A stretch of DNA of 64,000 nt from DATAFO01 sp046728935. Its GTDB lineage: Bacteria > Actinomycetota > Thermoleophilia > Solirubrobacterales > 70-9. This document shows positions 43,194 through 51,942 of the stretch, piece by piece (the stretch's first letter is position 1; every line of letters begins with the position of its first letter). The stretch is from assembly GCA_046728935.1 (NCBI GenBank), contig JBKPFS010000107.1:1-64000 (forward strand). Reading direction: 5' to 3'. A program made the position numbers and the translations under genes. Below the pieces are notes generated by a model, which did no database searches, had not been told where the DNA came from, and was given only the letters and a program-made list of their open reading frames with translations.

Positions 43194-43798
43194 TCCGCAA
43201 GCTCGCGCTGCTCGCCGCCGCCGCGCTCGGCGCCGCGGCCTGGTGGTGGCGAAAGAACCCCTCGGCGTGTCCGTACGGGCAGCGCTTCTGGGTCGAGGCC
43301 CCCCACCCGTTCATCACCCGGTCGCGGCTGCGCGAGGCCCTTGCTCCCGCGCCGGGCGAGCGGATCCTCGAGATCGGCCCCGGGACCGGTTTCTACACGC
43401 TCGACCTCGCCGAATCGGTGGGGCCGACGGGGACGGTCGCGATCTTTGACCTCCAGCAGCGGATGCTCGACCACACCATGCGCCGGGTGGTGGGCGAGCG
43501 CGGACTCGCCAACGTCACCCCCACGCAGGGCGATGCCCAGCGCCTGCCATACGACGACGGCTCGTTCGACGCCTGCGTCCTGATCACGGTGCTCGGGGAG
43601 ATCCCCGATCAGGAGGCCGCCCTGCGGGAGGTCGCCCGCGTTCTGCGGCCGGGAGGCCGGCTGATCGTCGGCGAGCTGTTCGGCGACCCGCACTACGTCA
43701 CCCCAGGATCGCTCGAGCGCCGAGGGCAGGCGAGCGGACTGCGGTTCGCCGAACGCCGCGGCCCGGCGTTCGGATACTTCGCGCGCCTCGTTCGCTAG
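43190..43798 (+). CDS. class I SAM-dependent methyltransferase, membrane-anchored, CTG start
   Basis: A 202-residue methyltransferase with an N-terminal hydrophobic anchor (LALLAAAALGAAAWWW), then the SAM motif ERILEIGPGTGFYTLDLAE, acidic loop VAIFDLQQRML, GDAQRLPYDDGSFDACVLIT and RPGGRLIVGELFGDP. This is the layout of UbiE/menaquinone-type and related enzymes; substrate unknown. No ATG, GTG or TTG occurs before motif I. The best start is CTG 43190, whose last two bases begin the TGA stop of the previous gene, like an ATGA junction with C for A. Confidence 0.8.
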   Translation: MIRKLALLAAAALGAAAWWWRKNPSACPYGQRFWVEAPHPFITRSRLREALAPAPGERILEIGPGTGFYTLDLAESVGPTGTVAIFDLQQRMLDHTMRRVVGERGLANVTPTQGDAQRLPYDDGSFDACVLITVLGEIPDQEAALREVARVLRPGGRLIVGELFGDPHYVTPGSLERRGQASGLRFAERRGPAFGYFARLVR

Positions 43799-43856
43799 CC
43801 CTACCCCCAACCGGTCACCGATTGCCCGCCGGCGCGACGGGGTATCGGATCGTCCC

Positions 43857-44870
43857 ATGCCACGTCTGCGACGGGTGGACTGCTCCGAGCCCGGGCTGCG
43901 GCGGATCCGCCACGGCCGCGGCTTTCGCTACCTCGAGCAGGACGGGACCCCGATCGGCGACCGCGAGGTGCTGGAGCGGATTCGCGAGCTCGCGATCCCG
44001 CCGGCGTGGGAGGACGTGTGGATCTGCCCCCACCTTCGCGGCCACATCCAGGCGACCGGGATCGACGACGCCGGCCGCAAGCAGTACCTCTACCACCCAA
44101 GCTGGCGCGAGCATCGCGATCGCGAGAAGTTCGCCGAGATGGAGCGCTTCGCTCGCGCGCTGCCGCGCATGCGCGAGCGGGTCGTCGGCGACCTCGCTCG
44201 CCGCGGGCTGATCCGCGAGCGGGTCCTCGCCTGCGCCGTGCGGCTGCTCGATCTCGGCTTCTTTCGCATCGGCAGCGAGCGCTACGCGGCCGAGAACGAG
44301 ACCTACGGACTGGCGACCCTTCGCCGTCGACACCTCCGCTTCGAGCGCGCGGTCGCGGTCTTCGACTATCGCTCCAAGGGCTCCAAGCGCCATCGCCAGG
44401 AGATCGCCGACGAGCTGGTGATGCCGACCCTGCGGGCCCTGAAGCGCCGCCCCGGGCCCAACGGGGAGCTGCTCGCGTACCGGCGCGGTCGCGAGTGGAT
44501 CGGGGTCCGCTCGGATGAGATCAACGAGTACCTCGGCGAGGTCACCGGCGACGGCTTCACGGCGAAGGACTTCCGGACCTGGAACGCGACCGTGCTGGCG
44601 GCGGTCGAGCTCGCCGGCAACGGCGCGGCGCCGGACTCGACGGCGGCGCGAAAGCGCGTCGCCACCCGAGCCGTCGAGCGCGTGGCCGAGTACATGTCGA
44701 ACACCCCCGCGGTCTGTCGCAGCGCCTACATCGACCCGCGCGTCTTCGACCGCTTCGACTCCGGCCAGACGATCAGGCCGGCGCTGAGGCAGATCGTGAA
44801 CGGAACCGGGCCGGGGGAGTTCCCCGACCGCGAGCGCATCGAGCGAGCCGTGCTCAGGCTGATCTCGTAG
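43857..44870 (+). CDS. DNA topoisomerase IB
   Basis: A 337-residue bacterial (poxvirus-type) topoisomerase IB that relaxes supercoils through a 3'-phosphotyrosine link. The N-terminal domain has AIPPAWEDVWICPHLRGHIQ and GRKQYLYHPSWR; the catalytic domain has FFRIGSERYAAENETYGLAT (Arg), FRTWNATVLAA and the nucleophile Tyr291 in VCRSAYIDPRVF. Length is standard. A tatcgg box 8 bases before ATG 43857 suggests a leaderless transcript. It converges on the BtrH-like gene with a 17-base overlap. Confidence 0.94.
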   Translation: MPRLRRVDCSEPGLRRIRHGRGFRYLEQDGTPIGDREVLERIRELAIPPAWEDVWICPHLRGHIQATGIDDAGRKQYLYHPSWREHRDREKFAEMERFARALPRMRERVVGDLARRGLIRERVLACAVRLLDLGFFRIGSERYAAENETYGLATLRRRHLRFERAVAVFDYRSKGSKRHRQEIADELVMPTLRALKRRPGPNGELLAYRRGREWIGVRSDEINEYLGEVTGDGFTAKDFRTWNATVLAAVELAGNGAAPDSTAARKRVATRAVERVAEYMSNTPAVCRSAYIDPRVFDRFDSGQTIRPALRQIVNGTGPGEFPDRERIERAVLRLIS

Positions 44871-45855
44871 CGGGCGCCGATCCCGCGAGCGCGCCCCAGA
44901 GCCGCTCCTCGGCGTCGAGCACCTCCGCCGCCCGATCGCCGATCAGCGCCCAGGGGGCCGGATCGGGCCGAACGCGCTCGGACGCCTCCCTCAGCGCCTC
45001 GGCGAGCTCACTCCACCGTGCCGCCGCCTCGGCGCAGAGGTCCGCCTCCTCCCGCTCCGCCTCGCTCAGAAAGCGCGAGTACATGAGTCGGAAGTTGCCG
45101 CCCCCAGTACCGCGCCGCTCGATCACCTGGTAGTTGAACCGGGCACACCACTTCCAGTCCTCGGTCGCCTCCGGCCAGCTCCCCACCTCACTCGCGAACA
45201 GCCGCAGCGCCGGGAGACCCTCGTACTCGCCAAGGGGCGGCTCGATCATCCGCTGCGCGCAGCGCTCGACGGCGCGCGGAATCGAGGCGGCGAGATCGCC
45301 GATCGCCTCCCCGTCGGGGAGGTGGAACATATGCCCGGCGAGGGGAAAGACCGGAAGCCGGGCGTGGCGGGCGCGGCGAAGCCCCTCCAGGCCGCTCGCC
45401 TGTAGCCCCTCGAACCCGGTGTCCGAGAGGTAGGCGACCTCGTCGTCGTATCCGGCGAGGACCACCGCGTGGCCGGGGAAGTGGGCGGAGGTGCCGTAGT
45501 GGTCGAGGTGGTAGAGGTCGGTGAGCAGGATCGGGGGACGGCCGGAGTCGACCACCTCGCGGGCCATCTCCCAGGCGCGCTCGGGGTCGTCGTCGGTAGC
45601 CAGCTCGAGCGGCGCCCCCGTCAGCTCGACGAACTGCTCCTCGAGGCGCGACGTGCGCCCGTTGGTGAACCTCGACGGTGACTGCCCGTCGAGCTTGACG
45701 TAGTAGAAGCAGGCGCCAGCGCCGAGGCCGAAGGCCATTTCCTCGCTGATCTCAACCCCGTGGAAGGCCAGCAGGTTGCGAAGGGCCGTGGACCCGCAGT
45801 GATTCCCGGGGAGGTGACGATAGCCCGGGACCATCGTCGCCGTCTCGGCGGTCAT
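44854..45855 (-). CDS. BtrH N-terminal domain (peptidase-like) / DUF4872 protein
   Basis: The 333-residue protein matches the BtrH-N plus DUF4872 architecture. The N-terminal papain-like part shows GNHCGSTALRNLLAFHGVEI, with the Cys and its later His in FPGHAVVLAGYDDE. BtrH of butirosin synthesis transfers an acyl group from a carrier protein to an aminoglycoside, so a related acyl-transfer or amidase reaction is likely. ATG 45855 overlaps the stop of the upstream acyl-CoA ligase by four bases, so the ligase may supply the acyl donor. Confidence 0.85.
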   Translation of the reverse strand: MTAETATMVPGYRHLPGNHCGSTALRNLLAFHGVEISEEMAFGLGAGACFYYVKLDGQSPSRFTNGRTSRLEEQFVELTGAPLELATDDDPERAWEMAREVVDSGRPPILLTDLYHLDHYGTSAHFPGHAVVLAGYDDEVAYLSDTGFEGLQASGLEGLRRARHARLPVFPLAGHMFHLPDGEAIGDLAASIPRAVERCAQRMIEPPLGEYEGLPALRLFASEVGSWPEATEDWKWCARFNYQVIERRGTGGGNFRLMYSRFLSEAEREEADLCAEAAARWSELAEALREASERVRPDPAPWALIGDRAAEVLDAEERLWGALAGSAPATRSA

Positions 45856-47402
45856 CTGCGCTCCTTGAGGACCCGCCTCAGGATCTTCCCCGAGGGCGAC
45901 TTGGGGATCTCCTCCACCTGCTCGACGAGACGGATGCGCTTCTGGGGCGCGACGCGCTCGGCGACCCACCCCATCAGCTCCTCGACGTCGAGCTCTCGAT
46001 CGGCCGGGACCACGAACGCCTTCGGCAACTCGCCGCATTCATCGTCCGGCACGCCGACCACCGCGACGTCCGCGACCGCTGGGTGACCCAGGAGCAGGCC
46101 CTCGAGCTCCGCGGGCGGCACCTGGTAGCCCTTGTACTTGATCAGCTCCTTGAGGCGGTCGACGATCGTGAAGTAGCCGTCCGAGTCGCAGACCGCGATG
46201 TCGCCGGTGTGAAGCCAGCCTTCGGGATCGATGGTCGCCGCAGTCGCCTCGGGGTTGCCGAGGTAGCCGCTCATCACCTGTGGCCCGCGCACCCACAGCT
46301 CGCCTAGCTCGCCCTCGCCCACGTCCTCTCCGCTGGAGGGATCGACCAGCCGGCACTCGGTCGCGGGCAGCGGCCGACCGATCGTGCCGGGCCTGTTCTC
46401 GCCCTCGGCTGGCATCGTGTGGGTCACCGGGCTCGTCTCGGTGAGGCCGTAGCCCTGGACCACCTTGCAGCCGAGCCGCTCGGCCACCCGCTCGATGAGC
46501 TCGGCGCCGAGCGGCGCGGCCCCCGACATGATCGCCCGCAGCGCCCCCAGATCCCTGCCCTCGACCGCCGGGTGCTTCGCCAGAGCAAGGGCGATAGGCG
46601 GCACCACGTACGCCTGCGTCACCCGGTGGCGCTCGAGCAGGTCCAGGAACTGCTCGAGGTCGAAGCGGGGCATGGTGACGATCGTCGCCCCGGCCCACAG
46701 GCCCTGGTTCATGATCACCGTCTGCCCATAGATGTGGAAGAAGGGCAGCACGCCGATCACGGTGTCGTCGGCCCGGACCGGGAACCCCACCTGGGTCTGG
46801 AGCACGTTCGCGATCAGGTTTCGGTGGGTCAGCATCACGCCCTTGGGAAGCCCCGTCGTGCCGCTCGAGTACGGCAGCACGGCGAGATCGCGGGCCGGGT
46901 AGATCTCCACCACGGGGGCGTCGTCGGGATCGCCGAGGAGCTCGTCGAAGGAGGGGACGCCGTCCGCCTCCCCGACGACGTGGATGTCGTCCAGCGCGAC
47001 CTCCCGGGCGGCCTCCCGGGCCGCGTCGAGGAACGGGGGCATGGTGATCAGCATCCGGGCGCCTGAGTCGCGCAGCTGGTGGGCCAGCTCCGCCGCCGTG
47101 TACAGCGGGTTGACGGTGGTCGCGCGCCCGCCGGCGGACGCGACGCCGTGGAAGGCGACCGCGTACTCGGGCAGATTCGGCAGGTAGAGCGCCAGCGTGT
47201 CGCCCTTCTCAAAGCCGCGGTCGGCGAGCCCCGCAGCGAGCGAGCGCACCGACCGCGCCAGGTGGGCGTAGCTCAGCTCTCGACCGCTCGGCCCGTCGAT
47301 CAGGGCCGGCTTCGCGCCCAGCTCCGCGGCACGCCCGAGCACGAACGCGGCGACGTCGGTCTCGGGAATCGCCGTTCCGAGCTCGCCGCCGGACAGGATC
47401 AC
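45852..47402 (-). CDS. AMP-binding acyl-CoA ligase (4-coumarate--CoA ligase-like)
   Basis: An adenylate-forming ligase of 516 residues. Motifs: P-loop VLPYSSGTTGLPKGVMLTHR, VLPFFHIYGQT, VQGYGLTETSPVTHTMP, WLHTGDIAVCDSDGYFTIVD, and the catalytic Lys in EIPKSPSGKILRRVL at the C-terminus. The pattern is closest to 4-coumarate--CoA ligases, but specificity is not readable. GTG 47402 overlaps the stop of the upstream membrane protein (GTGA) and its own stop overlaps the BtrH-like gene, giving a strict three-gene unit. Confidence 0.92.
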   Translation of the reverse strand: MILSGGELGTAIPETDVAAFVLGRAAELGAKPALIDGPSGRELSYAHLARSVRSLAAGLADRGFEKGDTLALYLPNLPEYAVAFHGVASAGGRATTVNPLYTAAELAHQLRDSGARMLITMPPFLDAAREAAREVALDDIHVVGEADGVPSFDELLGDPDDAPVVEIYPARDLAVLPYSSGTTGLPKGVMLTHRNLIANVLQTQVGFPVRADDTVIGVLPFFHIYGQTVIMNQGLWAGATIVTMPRFDLEQFLDLLERHRVTQAYVVPPIALALAKHPAVEGRDLGALRAIMSGAAPLGAELIERVAERLGCKVVQGYGLTETSPVTHTMPAEGENRPGTIGRPLPATECRLVDPSSGEDVGEGELGELWVRGPQVMSGYLGNPEATAATIDPEGWLHTGDIAVCDSDGYFTIVDRLKELIKYKGYQVPPAELEGLLLGHPAVADVAVVGVPDDECGELPKAFVVPADRELDVEELMGWVAERVAPQKRIRLVEQVEEIPKSPSGKILRRVLKERR

Positions 47403-48478
47403 GCGGGCGATTCTGCCAGCCCCAGGTACTCCTCGCGCGCGCGGAAGCTCGTGCGCATCTCGTCCGTTAACTCGGTCAGGAACTCCTCGCGGTAGGTCGA
47501 GTCGGTCAGCATCGCGACCGCGAAGTAGAAGCCCGCGAAGGCAGCCAGGCCGGCCGCGACGCGCAGCAGCTCCTCGGTGAGCTCGAAGGTATCGCCGCCG
47601 AATGAGATCGAGAGCAGCTCGTTGCCGGGCGTGTCGATCCACTCGGTCCGCACCACGTCCGGGATCGCGAGCATGCCGAAGGCGACGAAGAAGAGCCCGA
47701 TCGTCAGGCTGACGATCAGCACCTGGACCGCCTGGCTTACGAACAGGACCAGGCCGACGTTGATCAGCTGCCCTCGGGTCAGCGGATGGCCGTTGCCGCC
47801 GGCCTCATGCTCGAGCCGCCGCGCCTCCCGCGGCACCCGGACGACGAGGAACGCGGAGCCGAGGACGACGAACAGCCCGATCACGCAGGCGAAGGCGAAG
47901 TCGCTCTCCTTGGCGAAGATGTCCCACACCTCCTCGGTGGTGAACGAGAGCAGGGCGAAGATCGCCAGCAGCGGAACGGCCTTCGCGAGCAGGCCGAGCG
48001 AGGACGCGAGTTGTCCGGCGAGCCGGCCGAGCACCCAGCGCAGGATCGCCAGCAGCCCGTACACGAAGACCGCGTAGATCACGAGCAGGATCGCGAGGTT
48101 GGCGCCGGCGGTCGCCGCGGCGCTGCCGAGCTGGCCGCCGAAGATCAGCGGCAGCAGGGCCGGCAGCAGCACGAACGCCGCGAGCTCCGTCCTGCCGAGC
48201 CGGTTTGGGATCGCCCGCAGCGGCCGACCTTGGGCGGCGTTGAGCAGGGCGACGCCAAGCGCGAGGATCGCGAACGCGCCGAGCAGGGCGAGCACGTTCT
48301 GCCACCAGCTCCAGTCGAGCTGACCCGCGCCGAGCAGCTCTCCGATCACGATCACGCCCAGCAGCGGCGCGGCGCGATTGAAGACGTCGGTCGAGGCCGA
48401 GAAGCCCTCTACGAAGAGCGGCAGGCCGGCGCGACGGAACCCCCGCTCGTAGTCGGCGCGGCTGGGCGAGGCGCCCAT
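47399..48478 (-). CDS. multi-pass membrane protein of unknown function
   Basis: The 359-residue protein has eight or more hydrophobic segments (for example GVIVIGELLGAGQLDWSWWQ, LAAFVLLPALLPLIFGG, LGSAFLVVRVP, LVLFVSQAVQVLIVSLTIGL) and a cytoplasmic C-terminal part with TDSTYREEFLTELTDEMRTS. No transporter motif is recognised. ATG 48478 has no strong Shine-Dalgarno sequence. It is the first gene of the ligase-BtrH unit, so it may move the product or precursor of those enzymes, but this is inferred from position alone. Confidence 0.75.
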   Translation of the reverse strand: MGASPSRADYERGFRRAGLPLFVEGFSASTDVFNRAAPLLGVIVIGELLGAGQLDWSWWQNVLALLGAFAILALGVALLNAAQGRPLRAIPNRLGRTELAAFVLLPALLPLIFGGQLGSAAATAGANLAILLVIYAVFVYGLLAILRWVLGRLAGQLASSLGLLAKAVPLLAIFALLSFTTEEVWDIFAKESDFAFACVIGLFVVLGSAFLVVRVPREARRLEHEAGGNGHPLTRGQLINVGLVLFVSQAVQVLIVSLTIGLFFVAFGMLAIPDVVRTEWIDTPGNELLSISFGGDTFELTEELLRVAAGLAAFAGFYFAVAMLTDSTYREEFLTELTDEMRTSFRAREEYLGLAESPA

Positions 48479-48532
48479 GGCGGGATTCTGTCTCACGCCG
48501 CGGCGCCGCCGGTCGGGGCGGGCGGGCGCCCC

Positions 48533-48538
48533 TATGCT
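48533..48538 (+). promoter_or_regulatory. -10 box of PAP2-ychF operon, leaderless
   Basis: tatgct is 8 bases before GTG 48547 with no Shine-Dalgarno sequence. Confidence 0.45.
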
Positions 48539-48546
48539 CTCGCCCC

Positions 48547-49101
48547 GTGCTGGCCGCCCTCGACAGGCGCGTGCTTCGCTTCATGCGCACCCGTGGCCAC
48601 TCGCCCGAGGCGGAGCGGGCGATGAAGGCGCTGGGCGCCGCCGCGGAGTGGGGCGCGATGTGGGCCGTGATCGGAATCTCGGCGGCGGCCGCCGACTGCC
48701 CGCGCCGCGGGCGCTGGCTTCGCGCCGCCGCCCTGGGCCCCGGGGCGGTGGGCGTGAACTACCTGGTCAAGCTCGCGGTCCGAAGGCCGCGGCCGAGGCT
48801 GCGCCGGCTTCCCCCGCTGGGCCCAGCGGTGAGCGAGCTCTCCTTTCCCTCCGCCCACGCGACCTCATCGCTCGCCGCCGCGACCGCCATGGGCCGGGTG
48901 GCGCCCCACGGGCGACCGCCGCTCTACGCGCTCGCGTTCGCGGTCTGCATCACGCGCCCGTACCTCGGCCTGCACTATCCATCCGACGTCCTCGCGGGCG
49001 CGACCCTGGGGCTTGCAATCGGCGCCCTGGTCCCCGGCCTTGGCAGGCCCGACGCAAAGGAGCGCCTGATCGACCTCGCAGTGGAGAGCAACGGACGGTG
49101 A
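48547..49101 (+). CDS. PAP2-family lipid phosphatase
   Basis: The 184-residue membrane protein has the three-part phosphatidic acid phosphatase motif: KLAVRRPRP, then FPSAHATSS, then TRPYLGLHYPSDV with the catalytic His pair and Asp. Five or six hydrophobic helices surround them. Likely substrates are undecaprenyl pyrophosphate or phosphatidic acid in the membrane. GTG 48547 lies next to a -10 box; the stop overlaps the ychF GTG start, tying the two in one operon. Confidence 0.9.
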   Translation: MLAALDRRVLRFMRTRGHSPEAERAMKALGAAAEWGAMWAVIGISAAAADCPRRGRWLRAAALGPGAVGVNYLVKLAVRRPRPRLRRLPPLGPAVSELSFPSAHATSSLAAATAMGRVAPHGRPPLYALAFAVCITRPYLGLHYPSDVLAGATLGLAIGALVPGLGRPDAKERLIDLAVESNGR

Positions 49102-50174
49102 GGGTCGGCATCGTCGGGATGCCGAACGCCGGCAAGTCGACGCTCTTCAACGCCCTCACCCGGGCCGGGGCCGAGATCGGCGACTACCCGTTCACCACGG
49201 TCGATCCGAACATCGCGGTGGCGGCGGTCCCGGATCCGCGCCTCGCGAGGGTCGCCGAGGTCGTCGGATCGACCGCCACCGTGCACGAGACGATCGCTTT
49301 CCGTGACATCGCGGGGCTGGTCAGGGGAGCGTCCGAGGGCGAGGGGCTGGGGAACCGGTTCCTGGCCGCGATCAGGGAGACCGACGCGATCTGCCACGTC
49401 GTCCGCTGTCACCGGGCGAGCGGCGTCGCGCACCCCGAGGGAGAGGTGGACCCGCTGCGGGACGCCGAGCTGATCGACGCGGAGCTCTACGCCGCGGATC
49501 TCGAGCAGGCCACCCGCCGCCTGGAGCGAGTGACCAAGGAGGCGCGCTCCGGCGACCCTAAGGCGGTCGCCGAGCGGGGGTGGCTCGAGGCGGTGGTGGC
49601 CGGGCTCGCGCAGGGACGCCCCGCTCGCGAGGTGCCGGTCCCGGACGCCGCCGCGGGCGCCGCGGAACGGCTTCAGGCCCTGACCTGGAAGCCGGTCCTC
49701 TACGTCGCCAACGTCGAGGAGGGAAGCGACGAGGTGCCGCCGGCGCTGGCCGAGCACGCGCGCGCAGCGGGAGCCGCGGCGGTCGCGATCAGCGCCCGCG
49801 TCGAGGCGGAGCTCGCCGAGCTCGACGCCGAGGACGAGGCGGCGGAGCTCCGCGAGGGGCTCGGGATCGGCGAATCGGGCCTCGAGCGGCTCGTGCGGGC
49901 GGCGTACGAGCTGCTCGACCTGCTGACCTTCTTCACCGCTCACGAGGGGGCCGAGGCGACGGCACGGAGCCTGCGTCGCGGCTCGACCGCCTGGGAAGCC
50001 GCCGGAAACGTGCACACGGACTTCCAGACGAAGTTCGTGCGCGCCGAGGTGATCGGCTGGCGGGACCTGGTCGAGGTCGGCGGGTACGGCCCCGCCCGCG
50101 AGCGCGGGCTGCTGCGGACGGAGGGGCGCGACTACCTTGTTTCGGAGGGCGACGTACTCACAATCAAGGTCTAG
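49098..50174 (+). CDS. ychF: YchF/OLA1 P-loop NTPase
   Basis: A ribosome-associated OBG-family NTPase that prefers ATP. The 358-residue protein has G1 GMPNAGKSTLFNAL, G2/G3 DYPFTTVDPN and DIAGLVRGASEGEGLGN, the altered G4 NVEE typical of YchF, a coiled helical insert, and the C-terminal TGS domain (LDLLTFFTAHEGAEA to EGRDYLVSEGDVLTIKV). GTG 49098 overlaps the PAP2 stop. Other frames in this span are shadows. Confidence 0.95.
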   Translation: MRVGIVGMPNAGKSTLFNALTRAGAEIGDYPFTTVDPNIAVAAVPDPRLARVAEVVGSTATVHETIAFRDIAGLVRGASEGEGLGNRFLAAIRETDAICHVVRCHRASGVAHPEGEVDPLRDAELIDAELYAADLEQATRRLERVTKEARSGDPKAVAERGWLEAVVAGLAQGRPAREVPVPDAAAGAAERLQALTWKPVLYVANVEEGSDEVPPALAEHARAAGAAAVAISARVEAELAELDAEDEAAELREGLGIGESGLERLVRAAYELLDLLTFFTAHEGAEATARSLRRGSTAWEAAGNVHTDFQTKFVRAEVIGWRDLVEVGGYGPARERGLLRTEGRDYLVSEGDVLTIKV

Positions 50175-50285
50175 CCGCCGGTCGGGCCGCTGACAAGCGC
50201 AGGCTACGCGTCGAAGGGCGGCGGCGAGCGCTGCTTCGCCTCCCGCGTGAGGTCAAGGGTCGCTCCTTCTAGCCCCTTTCGAGCT

Positions 50286-51800
50286 CTAGTCGCGCAAGAG
50301 CTCCCGGCCGAGGTCGGAGACGGTGATGTGGATCGCGCTGGGCTCGACTGCGTAGTCGATCACCGCCAGCGCGCGCAGCCGGTCGAGCTCGTACTGGAAG
50401 GCCTCGGCCTGGCGCCCGCTGGCGTACTCGCGCAGGATGTCGAACGTCCAGCCCGTGGTGTGCAGTGAGTACTCGGAGGTCGCCTCGGGGTTCGAGGCGA
50501 CGAGCAGGTCCTGGTAGGAGCGATCGCGAACGGCGCTCGTCACCCGCAGCGGCGCCTTCTCGCCGCTGATCTCGCCCACCTGCGTCGCCATGTAGGTGAG
50601 CGTCGCCAACGCCTCCGGGCGCAGCGCGCGGTAAAGCGCCGACGACTCGCCGACCTCCTGCGCGAACTCGCCGATCTGCTCGTCGGGGATCCAGCCCAGG
50701 GTGGTCGAGAGCGGCAGCGGCACGATGTCCCCGTCGCGAATCGCGTCCTCGATGTCGCCGGGGTCCTCGAAGACCTCGGTCTCGTCCTCGGGGTGGTACA
50801 GCTCCTCGAGCGTCGCCTTCGCGGTGGCCAGCTCCGCCGTCCGCTCGAGCTCATCCGGGTCATCCCGCGAGCGCCCCATGATCCCCTCCGCGGCGCGCAC
50901 CTTCCAGATGTAGTCCGAGGACTCGTCGCCGAACCCGCGCAGGAGCCCGTACGCCTCCCGGTGGCGATCCGGCCCGGAGTCGAAGTAGAGCTGGGCGTAG
51001 GAGATCCCCTCGGCGGCCACCAGCGAGGCGATCGGGCCGCCCGCGGTGTCGCCCGCGTACGCGCGGATCACCGACTCGAGGTTTCCGATTCCCATGTGGT
51101 ACGAGACGACCGCCAAGTCCGGATCGCCGAACCGCCGCTCCGCGATCTCGAGGTAAGTCGCCGCGCCGTCGATCGCGGCTCGCGGCTCGAAGCGCTCGTC
51201 CACCGCGGCGCGCTGCCGGCGAAGCCGCTTGGCCTGTTCGCTCGTCTTCGCCTTCGCGATCGCCTCGGTCAGGGCGACGCTTCGGGCCAGGTCGACGTGC
51301 ATCCCGAGCAGGTCGATCGCGGCCGAGGGGATGATCTGCGCGAGCCCCGACGCGGCCTCCGGCGTCTTTCCGGCCATCACCTGGGGCCGCCCGGCGCTCT
51401 CCAGGAAGATGAGGCCCTCGAGCGTGTCGGGGTCGACCCCGTGGCGCTTCGCCGCCTCCTCGATGAGATCCCGCCAGCCCGCGGTCCGGCGCGCCGAGGC
51501 CAAGACCCCACCGGGGCTCTTCGCGTACAGGACGTGGGACTCCCCCGTGGCGGCGCGTGCCTCGAACTCGTCGCCGCGCGCTTCGCGCCACGCCAGCGGA
51601 TCGGCTCCCGGGCGGGCCGCCGCGCCGGCGGCGGCGACGATTCGGGCGATCCGCAGGTCCAGCGGCTCGCGATCACCGAAGCCGAGGGCGAGCACGCCCG
51701 CGGCCAACGCCCCGGCGGCGAGGACCACGAGCAACACGCCCCCGGCGGCGCGAACGGCAACACCCCCGCCGAGTCGTGCGCGATCCACAGGTGACCCCAT
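50286..51800 (-). CDS. membrane-anchored lytic transglycosylase-like protein
   Basis: The 504-residue protein begins with a membrane anchor (about 15-42), then a lytic transglycosylase (SLT) domain with catalytic Glu in LEGLIFLESAGRPQ, followed by ASGLAQIIPSAAIDLLGMHV and ATYLEIAERRFGDPDLAVVS. The C-terminal 180 residues hold a second domain with TSAVRDRSYQDLLVASNPEA and SLHTTGWTFDIL, resembling peptidases of the DUF5715/D-Ala-carboxypeptidase kind (His-x-x-Gly-x-x-x-Asp). The pair would cut both glycan and peptide of the wall. Three repeat copies lie just upstream of ATG 51800. Confidence 0.8.
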   Translation of the reverse strand: MGSPVDRARLGGGVAVRAAGGVLLVVLAAGALAAGVLALGFGDREPLDLRIARIVAAAGAAARPGADPLAWREARGDEFEARAATGESHVLYAKSPGGVLASARRTAGWRDLIEEAAKRHGVDPDTLEGLIFLESAGRPQVMAGKTPEAASGLAQIIPSAAIDLLGMHVDLARSVALTEAIAKAKTSEQAKRLRRQRAAVDERFEPRAAIDGAATYLEIAERRFGDPDLAVVSYHMGIGNLESVIRAYAGDTAGGPIASLVAAEGISYAQLYFDSGPDRHREAYGLLRGFGDESSDYIWKVRAAEGIMGRSRDDPDELERTAELATAKATLEELYHPEDETEVFEDPGDIEDAIRDGDIVPLPLSTTLGWIPDEQIGEFAQEVGESSALYRALRPEALATLTYMATQVGEISGEKAPLRVTSAVRDRSYQDLLVASNPEATSEYSLHTTGWTFDILREYASGRQAEAFQYELDRLRALAVIDYAVEPSAIHITVSDLGRELLRD

Positions 51801-51818
51801 GTTAGGTTGGGCAACCAT

Positions 51819-51936
51819 CCGCATGCTGCTTTCGCCGCGCTCCCTCCGGGAATCCGCCACATGCTGCTTTCGCGCCTAAAGGCGCTCACCCCAAGAACCC
51901 GCCACATGCTGCTTTCGCGCCTAACGGCGCTCACCT
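51819..51936 (-). repeat. three tandem copies of the three-arm GAAA element
   Basis: On the minus strand two good copies (51936-51900 and 51890-51854, period 46) read tgagcgcc, a ttta or gtta loop, ggcgcgaaagc, agcatgtggcgg. The third (51847-51819) has lost the first hairpin arm. They occupy the whole upstream region of the transglycosylase gene and precede the divergent AttH-like gene. Confidence 0.7.
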
Positions 51937-51942
51937 GAATAT

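Noticed and set aside
51819..51936. Short repeats with regular period, possible CRISPR
   Set aside because: Only three copies, about 9 bases between repeats, one copy decayed, no cas genes.
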